Below, in pieces: positions 9,177 through 16,996 of a stretch of 64,000 bases of DNA. Position 1 is the stretch's first letter. Each line of letters starts with the position of its first letter. Source of the DNA: JAJZVS01 sp963708095 (GTDB lineage: Bacteria > Pseudomonadota > Alphaproteobacteria > Acetobacterales > Acetobacteraceae); contig OY970182.1 in NCBI GenBank assembly GCA_963708095.1, positions 1,736,001 to 1,800,000 of the forward strand, read 5' to 3'. The notes beneath the pieces were generated by a model, which did not search any database, was not told the DNA's origin, and worked only from the letters and a program-made list of their open reading frames with translations. Both the position numbers and the translations under genes were made by a program.

Positions 9177-10267
9177 GCGGCCGCCTTCACGCCGAGATGC
9201 GCGAGCCGCGGCAGCACTTCCTCGCGCAGCAGGCCGAGCGAGGTGCGCCAGGCTTCCGCCTGCTCCGCGTAATCGAAACCGAACACCAGCAGTACGCCGA
9301 AGCCTCCCGTTTCGTGGTACAGACGCTCGATCTTCTCCGCGACGGTGGCCGGCGCGCCGATCAGCCAGTTGTGCCGTGCGCAGTAGTCCGCCGTGACGTC
9401 GGAATCCGCCACCGCCGGATCGTGCTTGAGGTAGTCGAGGAAGCCGAAGTTGGCGAGCAGCGGCAGGAAATACTCGCGCATCATCCGCCCCATCATGCCG
9501 CCCGCCGACAGCCGCCAGGCCTCCGCGTCCGTTTCGGCCACGAACACTTCGCGCACATGTCGCCAGTCCGCGCGGTCGGGCGTGCGCCCGGTGCGCGCCG
9601 CGCCGATCTGCACCGCTTCCCAGTGCGAGGCGATGTAGCCGGCATTCAGATTGAGGCTGAGCGGCAGGAACCCGCGCTCCCCGGCCAGTTTCAGCGTGTC
9701 CGACCCCTTGGAGAGCCCAGCCACCCCGATCGGCGGATGCGGCTGCTGCAGCGGGCGGATGTGCGGGTGCAGGAAGCCGAACATCGGTTCCGGCTTGGAC
9801 ACGTTCCAGAACTTGCCCTGGTAGTCGAAATGTTCCTCCGCGCTCCACAGCCGCAGGATGATGTCGAGCGCCTCGCGCGTCATCTCGCGATTGGCGCCGC
9901 TCATGCCGTCCACATGGAACATCGCCCAGTCGGACGGCAGGCCGGAGGCGGCGATGCCGAAATTGAGCCGCCCGTCCGACAGATGGTCCAGCATCGCCAC
10001 CCGGTTCGCAAGCTCGGCCGGATGATGGTACGGCAGCAGGAAGCCGCCGGGACCGATGCGCAGGCGGGTCGTTTCGCGCAACGCCTGCGCGACCAGCAGG
10101 TCGGGCGCCGGGTGCGGCTCCCAGACCGCGGTGTGGTGCTCGCCGATCCAGGCCTCCTGGTAGCCGAGCGCATCGAGCCGGCGCAGCACGTCCAGATCCC
10201 AGTCGTGCCCGTCCTTCAGGCTCCGCTCCGGCGGGTGCGACGGCATGGCGAAATAGCCGAGTTCCAT
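9173..10267 (-). CDS. LLM class flavin-dependent monooxygenase
   Basis: A 364-residue luciferase-like monooxygenase that uses reduced flavin from a partner reductase. Family features include MELGYFAMPSHPPE at the N-terminus, WIGEHHT near residue 45, the barrel segment LRIGPGGFLLPYHHPAE, DHLSDGRLNFGIAAS, and the C-terminal GTPATVAEK-like GAPATVAEKIERL. The ATG at 10267 gives the normal N-terminus. The ATGA coupling to the aminotransferase suggests shared work on an amine or nitrogen compound, which is an inference from context only. A 115-nt gap separates it from the kinase gene upstream. Confidence 0.92.
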   Translation of the reverse strand: MELGYFAMPSHPPERSLKDGHDWDLDVLRRLDALGYQEAWIGEHHTAVWEPHPAPDLLVAQALRETTRLRIGPGGFLLPYHHPAELANRVAMLDHLSDGRLNFGIAASGLPSDWAMFHVDGMSGANREMTREALDIILRLWSAEEHFDYQGKFWNVSKPEPMFGFLHPHIRPLQQPHPPIGVAGLSKGSDTLKLAGERGFLPLSLNLNAGYIASHWEAVQIGAARTGRTPDRADWRHVREVFVAETDAEAWRLSAGGMMGRMMREYFLPLLANFGFLDYLKHDPAVADSDVTADYCARHNWLIGAPATVAEKIERLYHETGGFGVLLVFGFDYAEQAEAWRTSLGLLREEVLPRLAHLGVKAAA

Positions 10268-10382
10268 GGCGCTCCTCCGTGGTTCGGGCGCCTTTCGCGC
10301 GGCGGCCCGCCAGCAGCCTACGCCCGCCGCGGACGGAGGGGGAAGCCGCGGCCGGTGCGCGCGTCCCGTCAACGGCGGCGGA

Positions 10383-11414
10383 TCACCCGACGGCAGCCAC
10401 CACCGCGTCCTCGGTTGCGGCGAGCGCCGCCAGCAGATCCTCCGGCCGCACGGCCGCCATGCCGTCCTTCGCCGCCACGATGTCGGCCCCGAGACCGATC
10501 AGGCGCAGGGCGACCGCCGGATCGATCCGGACCGCGAGCACCGCCGCCAGGATCGCCACCACCGGGTCGACCAGGATCCCCGCATGCCCCGTTGGGCGTG
10601 CCACGGTCCAGGCCCCCTCCGCCGTCGCCAGGCTCAGCCCGGCAGTGTCGGCGAGCAGCACCGCACCGACCTCGTACGCGGTGCGCAGCGCGGCCGCACG
10701 CGCCACGCCTGCCTCGGTTCCCGACGGGAGCTTCGCGTCCGCCGCCTCGGCCCGGCACAGGACCAGCGCGTCCGCCCCGGCATAGGCGGCCAGATCGTCG
10801 GCGCTCGCCCCGCGCGGCGGCGCGGCGACCACCGGCCGCCCGGTCTCCCGCGCCGCGGCGATCAGCCGGGCTGCGAGGCCGTTGGCCAGCACGCCCTTCC
10901 CGTAATCGGACAGCACCGTGAGGCTGGTCGCCGCCATCGCATCGCGTGCGATGCGCAGCACCCGTTCCGCCAGCCGCTCCGGGATCGGCGTTGTCTGCTC
11001 GCGATCGGCGCGCAGCAGGTGCCGCCCGGCGGCGAGGTAGCGGGTCTTCACCGTCGTGGTCCGCCCGCCCTCCACCAGCAGCCACGGCTCCACGTTGGGC
11101 TGGCCGCCCACCAGGCCGGTGAGGTCGGAGCCGGAGGGATCGTCCCCGACCACCGAAATGAACGCCACCGCGGCGCCGAGCGCGGTCAGGTAGCGCACCA
11201 CGTTGGCCGCGCCGCCGGGCAGGGCGAGCTCGCGCTCCTCCGTCAGGACGGGCGTGCCCGCTACTTCCGGGCTCATTCGGGTGACCGCGCCGTGAACGTA
11301 GCGGTCGAGCATGGCGTCGCCGATCACCAGCACGCTGGCGTGGGCAAGGCGCGCAACGGCTTCGGCCGGGTCCGGCGCGGGATGTTCCGGACCAGCGGGT
11401 AAGAGGTGCGTCAT
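10383..11414 (-). CDS. PfkB/HldE-type sugar kinase with degraded anion hole
   Basis: A ribokinase-family protein of 343 residues resembling the heptose-7-phosphate kinase domain of HldE/RfaE. Seen: VLVIGDAMLDRYVHG near residue 30, PGGAANVVRYL, VKTRYLAAGRHLLRAD and LSDYGKGVLA. The C-terminal signature, normally DxTGAGDT with the GAG anion hole and catalytic Asp, reads HAGILVDPVVA near residue 285: the Asp is kept, but GAG has become ILV and Thr has become Pro. The usual DPxG and TPN segments are also altered (APPRG, LCRAE). There is no adenylyltransferase domain and no hldD or gmhA nearby. It may be a pseudo-kinase or a kinase with changed chemistry. Confidence 0.8.
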   Translation of the reverse strand: MTHLLPAGPEHPAPDPAEAVARLAHASVLVIGDAMLDRYVHGAVTRMSPEVAGTPVLTEERELALPGGAANVVRYLTALGAAVAFISVVGDDPSGSDLTGLVGGQPNVEPWLLVEGGRTTTVKTRYLAAGRHLLRADREQTTPIPERLAERVLRIARDAMAATSLTVLSDYGKGVLANGLAARLIAAARETGRPVVAAPPRGASADDLAAYAGADALVLCRAEAADAKLPSGTEAGVARAAALRTAYEVGAVLLADTAGLSLATAEGAWTVARPTGHAGILVDPVVAILAAVLAVRIDPAVALRLIGLGADIVAAKDGMAAVRPEDLLAALAATEDAVVAAVG

Positions 11415-11789
11415 GGCATGCGCCGTACCAAGTGCGCGGCCTCGGCGCAAGCGAGGCGGCCGGCGCCCAAGGTCCCGGGTGCAGCGATCCGGGTGCGCAT
11501 GCGGGCGGGACGCCGCCGGGGCTGCCGGGAGAGACGCCCCGCATCCGGGGGCCGATGCGCCACCGGGGATGAAAAAGGCGGGGTGTCGCCAGATCCCGCG
11601 ACACCGGACGTTTCCATAGCAGGAGGCGGAGCCCCACATAGCAGCGGGAGGCCGGCCGTTGCGGCGCATGCGCTCCACGCCCGGCCCCGCACATCCGCCG
11701 AGCCGATCCCGCGCCGCACCCCCGCACGGCGCCCACCGCCGATCGACCGCCACCGATCGGTCATCGTCACCGACGAAAGACACCGCCCC
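11415..11789. other. Divergent intergenic region
   Basis: The 375 nt between the minus-strand kinase and the plus-strand CBS-domain gene must hold both promoters. It is very GC-rich. I see no convincing -35/-10 pair, RNA gene or repeat. Confidence 0.5.
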
Positions 11790-12914
11790 ATGTCGCAGAC
11801 CACCGCCGGCCCCAACACTGCCCTCCCCACCGGCCCCACCACGTCCACCGGCCCCGGTGGTTCCCCCCGCCCCGGCGCCGCACCGGCCCTCGCCGCCGAC
11901 ATCATGACCCAGCCGGTGATCTCCGTGACGCCGGAGGCTCCGGTGCGCGACGTCGCTCGGCTGCTCCTTGTCCATCGGATCAGCGCAGTGCCGGTGGTGG
12001 ATGCGGGTGGCGATCCGGTTGGCATGGTGAGCGAGGGCGACCTGCTCGGCCGCGCCGACGCCGACCGGCTGGCCAGGCGGGACTGGTGGCTCACCCTGGT
12101 CGCGGACCCGGGCCAGGCTGCCTCCGCCCTGACCGATGCCGCCGCCGCGCGGCCGGTTGGGGAGGTGATGCACGGCCCGGTCGTGACCATCGCGGCGGAT
12201 GCGCCCGTGCCGGCGGTCGCGGAGATGCTGCGCGCGCATGGGATCAAGCGGCTGCCGGTCATGCGGAACGGCCGGATGGTCGGCATCGTCAGCCGCGCCG
12301 ACCTCGTGCGGATGGTCGCGGGGCTACCGGCCCAGCTATCGGCCCCTGGTACGACCGCCCCGCGCAGCGGCGGCTTGGCCGGCCTGCTCATGAGCCTGAT
12401 CGGCGACGCCGCGCATCTGGCGCCAACGCCCGGCGCGCCCCAGGCAGGCATGCCTCCAGCCGTGCCCCCGGCCGCGCCCGCCGCCCCACCCGCCGCCGCG
12501 GCAACCTTCCGCGCGCTGGTGGCCGCGTCCGAGCAGGCGCGAGAGGACAAGAAGCAGCACGCCGCCCAGATGGCGGAGCTGGAACGTCTGCGCCGGGTCA
12601 AGACCCTGCTGGTGCAGCACCTCGACGCCGAGCTGTGGGAGACACTCATCGCGCACGCCCGCGCCGCCGCCGCGCAGGGGGCGGGGGAGATGCTGCTGCT
12701 GCGCTTCCCCTGCGGCCTGTGCAGCGACGGCGGGCGGAAGATCGGCGTCCCGGAAGCCGGCTGGGAAGCCACCTTGCGCGGCGAAGCGGCGGATCTCTAC
12801 GGCCGCTGGGAACGCGAACTGAAACCGGGCGGGTTCGGCCTGGCGGCGCGGATTCTCGAATTTCCGGGCGGCAAGCCGGGCGATATCGGCCTGTTTCTTA
12901 CCTGGACCGCCTGA
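11790..12914 (+). CDS. CBS-pair domain protein with C-terminal accessory domain
   Basis: A 374-residue protein with two CBS motifs. CBS1 spans about residues 37-88 (DIMTQPVISVTPEAPVRD, then AVPVVD) and CBS2 about 125-176 (VMHGPVVTIAADAPV, then RLPVM). CBS pairs bind adenosyl nucleotides and act as energy or redox sensors. Between them lies the WWLTLVAD segment of BON/CBS-type proteins. After a Pro/Ala linker (about 205-245) comes a C-terminal domain of ~125 residues with a charged helix and LLLRFPCGLCSDGGR, which I do not recognise. The ATG at 11790 has only a weak ribosome-binding site (GAAAGA). Confidence 0.85.
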   Translation: MSQTTAGPNTALPTGPTTSTGPGGSPRPGAAPALAADIMTQPVISVTPEAPVRDVARLLLVHRISAVPVVDAGGDPVGMVSEGDLLGRADADRLARRDWWLTLVADPGQAASALTDAAAARPVGEVMHGPVVTIAADAPVPAVAEMLRAHGIKRLPVMRNGRMVGIVSRADLVRMVAGLPAQLSAPGTTAPRSGGLAGLLMSLIGDAAHLAPTPGAPQAGMPPAVPPAAPAAPPAAAATFRALVAASEQAREDKKQHAAQMAELERLRRVKTLLVQHLDAELWETLIAHARAAAAQGAGEMLLLRFPCGLCSDGGRKIGVPEAGWEATLRGEAADLYGRWERELKPGGFGLAARILEFPGGKPGDIGLFLTWTA

Positions 12915-13002
12915 CCGCGGCCGGGCGCCCCGACCCGGGAGCCGGGCCGCGTCCGGGGGTCAAAGCCGACGGCCAGCGCCGCGGCGCGCACTCAGCGGCA
13001 TC

Positions 13003-13027
13003 GCCGCCCCCGCGCAAGCGCGGCGGC
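13003..13027. terminator. Candidate bidirectional hairpin
   Basis: CCGCGC-AA-GCGCGG with flanking GCCGC/CGGC pairs forms a strong hairpin between the convergent CBS-domain and dehydratase genes. No T-run follows, as is common in high-GC genomes, so termination here is an inference. Confidence 0.35.
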
Positions 13028-13039
13028 GCGTGCCGAGGC

Positions 13040-14848
13040 CTAATGGTTGTTGCGCGCTTCGCCGCGGGCCTCGATCACGTTCAGATACAGGGTCGCCGGC
13101 TCCAGGCACGCCCCGGTGCCCAACTGACCGACCATCGAGCGGTAGATCTGCTCCCACGGCGTCTGGTTGGCGAGCTTCGGCGCCACCCAGGCGGCCCGCC
13201 GCGCCTCCAGCTCCCCCGGCGGCAGCAGCACGTCGACCTTGCGCGTATTCAGGTCGATGCGGATACGGTCGCCGGTGCGCAGCAGCGCGAGCCCGCCGCC
13301 CACCACCGCTTCCGGCGAGACGTTCAGGATCGACGGGCTGCCGGAGGTGCCGGACTGCCGCCCGTCACCCATGGTCGGCAGCGCGTCGATACCGCGTTTC
13401 AGCAGCGCAGCCGGCGGCTGCATGTTCACCACCTCGGCGCTGCCCGGATAGCCCACGGCGCCGCAGTTGCGCACGATCAGCACCGACTGGTCTTCCACGC
13501 CGAGGTCGGGATCCTCGATCCGGGCGTGGTAGTCTTCCGGCCCCTCGAACACGATCGCCTTGCCTTCGAACACGTTGGGATGCGCGGGGTCCGACAGGAA
13601 GCGGGCGCGGAAGGCGGGATCGATGACGCTCGTCTTCATCACGGCCGAGTCGAACAGGTTGCCCGACATCACGACATAGCCCGCGGCCGGTTTCAGCGGT
13701 TCGGCGTAGGCGCGGATCACCTCGCGGTCGGCGGGAGGAAGATCGCGCAGGTTCTCGGCCACCGTGCGCCCGCTCACGGTGCGCGCGTCGCCGTGCAGCT
13801 TGCCGGCCTCCAGCAGTTCGCGCAGCACCGCGGGCACGCCGCCGGCGCGGTGGAAACGCTCGCCCAGGAAGCGCCCCGCCGGCTGGCAATCGACCAGCAG
13901 CGGGATGTCGGGGCCGAGGCGCTGCCAGTCGTCCAGGCTGTGATCGACGCCCATGTGGCGGGCGATCGCCACCATGTGGATCGGGCAGTTCGACGACGCG
14001 CCCAGCGCCGCGGCGGCCACCACCGCGTTCTCGAACGCCGCTTTGGTCATGATGTCGGAGGGGCGCAGGTTCTCGTGCACCATCGGCACGATGCGCCGCC
14101 CGGTCTCGTAGGCCATCTGCCCGCGCTCGCGGTACGGCGCCGGGATCGCCGCGCAGCCCGGCAGGGACATGCCCAGCGCCTCGGCGAGCGAGTTCATCGA
14201 CGTCGCGGTGCCCATGGTGTTGCAGTGGCCGACCGACGGGGCCGAGGAGGCCACCATCTTCATGAACTCCTCGTAGCCGATCTTGCCCTCGGCATAGAGC
14301 TTGCGCCCCTCCCACACGATCGTTCCCGATCCGGACAGCCGCCCCTGCCACCAGCCGTCCAGCATCGGGCCGCCCGAGAGCACCATCGCCGGGATGTTCA
14401 CCGTCGCCGCCGCCATCAGGCAGGCCGGCGTCGTCTTGTCGCAGCCGGTGGTGAGCACGACCCCGTCCAGCGGATAGCCGTGCAGGATTTCCACCAGGCC
14501 GAGATACGCCAGGTTGCGATCGAGCGCGGCGGTCGGCCGCTTGCCGGTTTCCTGGATCGGGTGGACCGGGAATTCGAGCGGGATGCCCCCGGCGTCGCGG
14601 ATGCCGTCGCGCACCCGGGTCGCGAGGTCGAGGTGGTGGCGATTGCAAGGCGAGAGGTCGGAGCCGGTCTGGGCGATGCCGATGATCGGCTTGCCGCCCT
14701 GCAGTTCCTCCCGCGTGACGCCGTAGTTGAGGTAGCGCTCGACATAGAGCGCGGTCATGGCGGGGTCGGCGGGGTTGTCGAACCAGCGGCGGGAGCGCAG
14801 CCGCGGGACGGCGGGGTCGTGCGGCGTGGTTCCGTGCGGTTGCGTCAT
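13040..14848 (-). CDS. IlvD/Edd family dehydratase (sugar-acid dehydratase type)
   Basis: A 602-residue Fe-S dehydratase that removes water from a dihydroxy or sugar acid to give a 2-keto-3-deoxy product. The cluster cysteines are in SPCNRH, TTGCDKTTPAC and SVGHCNTMGTATSMN; the C-terminal SGSPSILNVSPEA segment is typical. The RSRRWFDNPADPAMTALY opening and QETGKRPTAALDRN fit the arabinonate/xylonate dehydratase branch better than branched-chain IlvD, but the substrate is inferred. GGGAGGGA precedes the ATG at 14848. It stands alone with no sugar-acid operon partners. Confidence 0.92.
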   Translation of the reverse strand: MTQPHGTTPHDPAVPRLRSRRWFDNPADPAMTALYVERYLNYGVTREELQGGKPIIGIAQTGSDLSPCNRHHLDLATRVRDGIRDAGGIPLEFPVHPIQETGKRPTAALDRNLAYLGLVEILHGYPLDGVVLTTGCDKTTPACLMAAATVNIPAMVLSGGPMLDGWWQGRLSGSGTIVWEGRKLYAEGKIGYEEFMKMVASSAPSVGHCNTMGTATSMNSLAEALGMSLPGCAAIPAPYRERGQMAYETGRRIVPMVHENLRPSDIMTKAAFENAVVAAAALGASSNCPIHMVAIARHMGVDHSLDDWQRLGPDIPLLVDCQPAGRFLGERFHRAGGVPAVLRELLEAGKLHGDARTVSGRTVAENLRDLPPADREVIRAYAEPLKPAAGYVVMSGNLFDSAVMKTSVIDPAFRARFLSDPAHPNVFEGKAIVFEGPEDYHARIEDPDLGVEDQSVLIVRNCGAVGYPGSAEVVNMQPPAALLKRGIDALPTMGDGRQSGTSGSPSILNVSPEAVVGGGLALLRTGDRIRIDLNTRKVDVLLPPGELEARRAAWVAPKLANQTPWEQIYRSMVGQLGTGACLEPATLYLNVIEARGEARNNH

Positions 14849-15090
14849 GGCGTGTCCCTCCCGGCTGGCGGGGCGGAAGGTGCGAGGCGGGCGGGGGGAA
14901 GTCAACGCACCGGGACGGGATGGGCCGGGCCGGGCGGAGGGGGAGCGCCGTTCCCGCGGATGCGTTCGGCCAAAGGGATGCCAAAGGGATGTCAGAAGGA
15001 TGGTTGCGCCGACGTGGTGCTCACGCTAGCGTGAGCATATGTCAATCCGGCCCTGCGCGTCGCACGGCCTTCCGGAGCGAAAGTGCGCAG

Positions 15091-16122
15091 ATGACCAAGA
15101 CGGCGGACCGGCGACGGCGTGGCGGGTTCCTGCATTCGCTCTGGCGGCGGGTCGTCCGTACCGGCGCGGTCGCTGCCTGCGGCGGCCTGCTGGTCGCCGC
15201 CACCGGCGTGCCGGCCCTGGCGCTTACGATCGTACCGACCTTCGACAGCACGTGGGGCTCCGCCCCCGGCGGCGACCTTGCGGCCGCGGAGGCAGCCTTT
15301 GCCAGTGTGGATCAACTCTATGCCTCGGCCTTCTCCAATCCGGTCACCGTGAACATCGACGTGAGCTGGGGCTCCGTCGGCGGAAGCGCGCTGCCGGGCA
15401 ATGCGCTGGGCGCCACCTCCGTCAGCTACTACGGTGCGTCGCTGGGAACGATCGAAACCCTGCTCACGAACGATGCCGCGGCGAACCCGGGCAACACGGC
15501 GCTGGGTACGGCGGTCCACTATCTGCCGGGCTCCGTCAGCGGCCCCTCGTTCATTATTCCTGCGGCGGAATATGAGGCCCTGACCGGCACCAACCTGTCC
15601 GGATTCCAGGCGAGCATCGGGTTCGGCACTGCGACGAACTGGCAGTTCAGCCAGACCGGCGGCATCGCTGCCGGCGCCTATGACTTCACGGCCGTCGCCG
15701 AACATGAGATCTCGCACGCGCTGGGCCGGGTGAGCTACGAGTTCGTGAATCCCACCCCCTATCTGACGCCGATGGACCTCTATCGCTACGACTGCGGCAC
15801 CACGACCTTGAACGACAGTTCCGGTACGATCGCCTGCTTTTCGCTCAACGGCGGTACGACTGACCTGCAGACGTTTTCCAACACCTCGGACAGCGGCGAC
15901 TGGTACGGCCCGAGCGGCACCGGAACGGACGCCTACGATGCCTATCTGGCTGCCGGCGTGACGGCAACCGTGACCCCGGTCGACTACGCGCTTCTCAACG
16001 CGCTGGGATACAATCCAATTCCCGAGCCCGCGACCGTCGTCCTGCTTGGCGTCGGACTTGCGTCCCTCGGCCTCGTTCGCCGCGGCCGGCGACGGCGGCA
16101 GGACGGCTTGCGGCCCGCGTGA
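15091..16122 (+). CDS. NF038122-like zinc metalloprotease with PEP-CTERM anchor
   Basis: A 343-residue secreted protein. A basic N-terminus and hydrophobic signal peptide span about residues 1-44, ending ALA. The mature region is Gly/Ser/Thr-rich. A zincin motif H-E-I-S-H (residues 205-209, then ALGR) indicates a metallopeptidase. Residues 309-336 are a PEP-CTERM sorting signal: PIPEPAT (PEP at 311-313), a hydrophobic stretch and an Arg cluster. PEP-CTERM proteins are processed by an exosortase and often linked to exopolysaccharide; no exosortase is in this window. The ATG at 15091 gives the complete signal peptide. Confidence 0.88.
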   Translation: MTKTADRRRRGGFLHSLWRRVVRTGAVAACGGLLVAATGVPALALTIVPTFDSTWGSAPGGDLAAAEAAFASVDQLYASAFSNPVTVNIDVSWGSVGGSALPGNALGATSVSYYGASLGTIETLLTNDAAANPGNTALGTAVHYLPGSVSGPSFIIPAAEYEALTGTNLSGFQASIGFGTATNWQFSQTGGIAAGAYDFTAVAEHEISHALGRVSYEFVNPTPYLTPMDLYRYDCGTTTLNDSSGTIACFSLNGGTTDLQTFSNTSDSGDWYGPSGTGTDAYDAYLAAGVTATVTPVDYALLNALGYNPIPEPATVVLLGVGLASLGLVRRGRRRRQDGLRPA

Positions 16123-16200
16123 GCCCGTCGATCGTCCTGCCGTTCCCCGCCGATTCCACATGGCGGGCAGAACGGTCTTCGGGGTAGCCTTCATCCGCAT

Positions 16201-16962
16201 ATGATGCCGCCGCCCCCACGCACCGCCCTCATCACCGGCGCCGCCAGCGGCATCGGCGCGGCGATCGCCCGGGCACTGGCCGGTCCCGGTACCGCGCTGG
16301 CGCTCGCCACCCGCGCCAACCGCGCCGGGCTCGACGCCACCGAAGCCGCCGCCCGCGCCGCCGGGGCGGCGACGCTCGCGCTGACCGGCGACCTCATCGA
16401 CCCCGCTACCGCCGCCGCCCTGGTCGCCGCCACCATCGCCCGGTTCGGGCGGCTGGACGTGCTGGTCAGCAACGCCGGCGCTGCCGACCGCACTCCGATA
16501 GCCGACCTTTCGGACGCCGCCCTCTCCCACGCGCTGCAAACCACGATCGGCGCCTTCGCCCGCCTGGTCCGTGCCGCACGCCCGCACCTGCGCGCCGGCG
16601 ATCGGCCGCGCATCGTCGCCGTCTCCTCCTTCGTCGCCCGTGCCGCCCGCCCCGACCTGCCTCGCTTTCCCGCCACCGCCGCGGCGAAAGCGGGGCTGGA
16701 GGCGCTGGTGCGCACTCTTGCCCTGGAATGTGCGGCGGACGGCATCGCGGTGAACGCCGTCATCCCCGGCTTCATCGCCAAGGACGCGGGCGCCGCCGCC
16801 GCGCTCGACCCCGCCGCGCGCGCCCGCCAGGCCGCCGCCATCCCCGCAGGCCGCCTCGGCCGGCCGGAGGAAGTGGCCGCCGCCGTCGCCTTCCTCGCCG
16901 CCCCCGCCGCCACCGGCCTTACCGGCGTACTGCTGGCGGTGGACGGCGGGCTGCTGCTCTGA
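16201..16962 (+). CDS. Short-chain dehydrogenase/reductase-like protein lacking the catalytic Tyr
   Basis: A 253-residue Rossmann protein. The cofactor loop reads TGAASGIG (12-19), the structural motif NAG is at 91-93, and Ser-Ser is at 142-143 in AVSSF. The active-site YxxxK is TAAAK: Lys is at 163 but position 159 is Thr instead of Tyr. The rest follows the FabG pattern, including PGFI, RLGRPEEVAAAVAFL and TG..L.VDGG. Without the Tyr, normal hydride-transfer chemistry is doubtful. Alternatives are a binding or regulatory role or changed chemistry. It lies 34 nt upstream of the methyltransferase-glycosyltransferase gene, so the two may form an operon. Confidence 0.85.
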   Translation: MMPPPPRTALITGAASGIGAAIARALAGPGTALALATRANRAGLDATEAAARAAGAATLALTGDLIDPATAAALVAATIARFGRLDVLVSNAGAADRTPIADLSDAALSHALQTTIGAFARLVRAARPHLRAGDRPRIVAVSSFVARAARPDLPRFPATAAAKAGLEALVRTLALECAADGIAVNAVIPGFIAKDAGAAAALDPAARARQAAAIPAGRLGRPEEVAAAVAFLAAPAATGLTGVLLAVDGGLLL

Positions 16963-16996
16963 CATTTTGCCCCCGCCCCGCGCCGGAGCCTTCCCC

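Noticed and set aside
12086..15034. Very long plus-strand open frame across two genes
   Set aside because: It runs antisense through the dehydratase gene and in another frame through the CBS gene; composition is typical of high-GC shadows.
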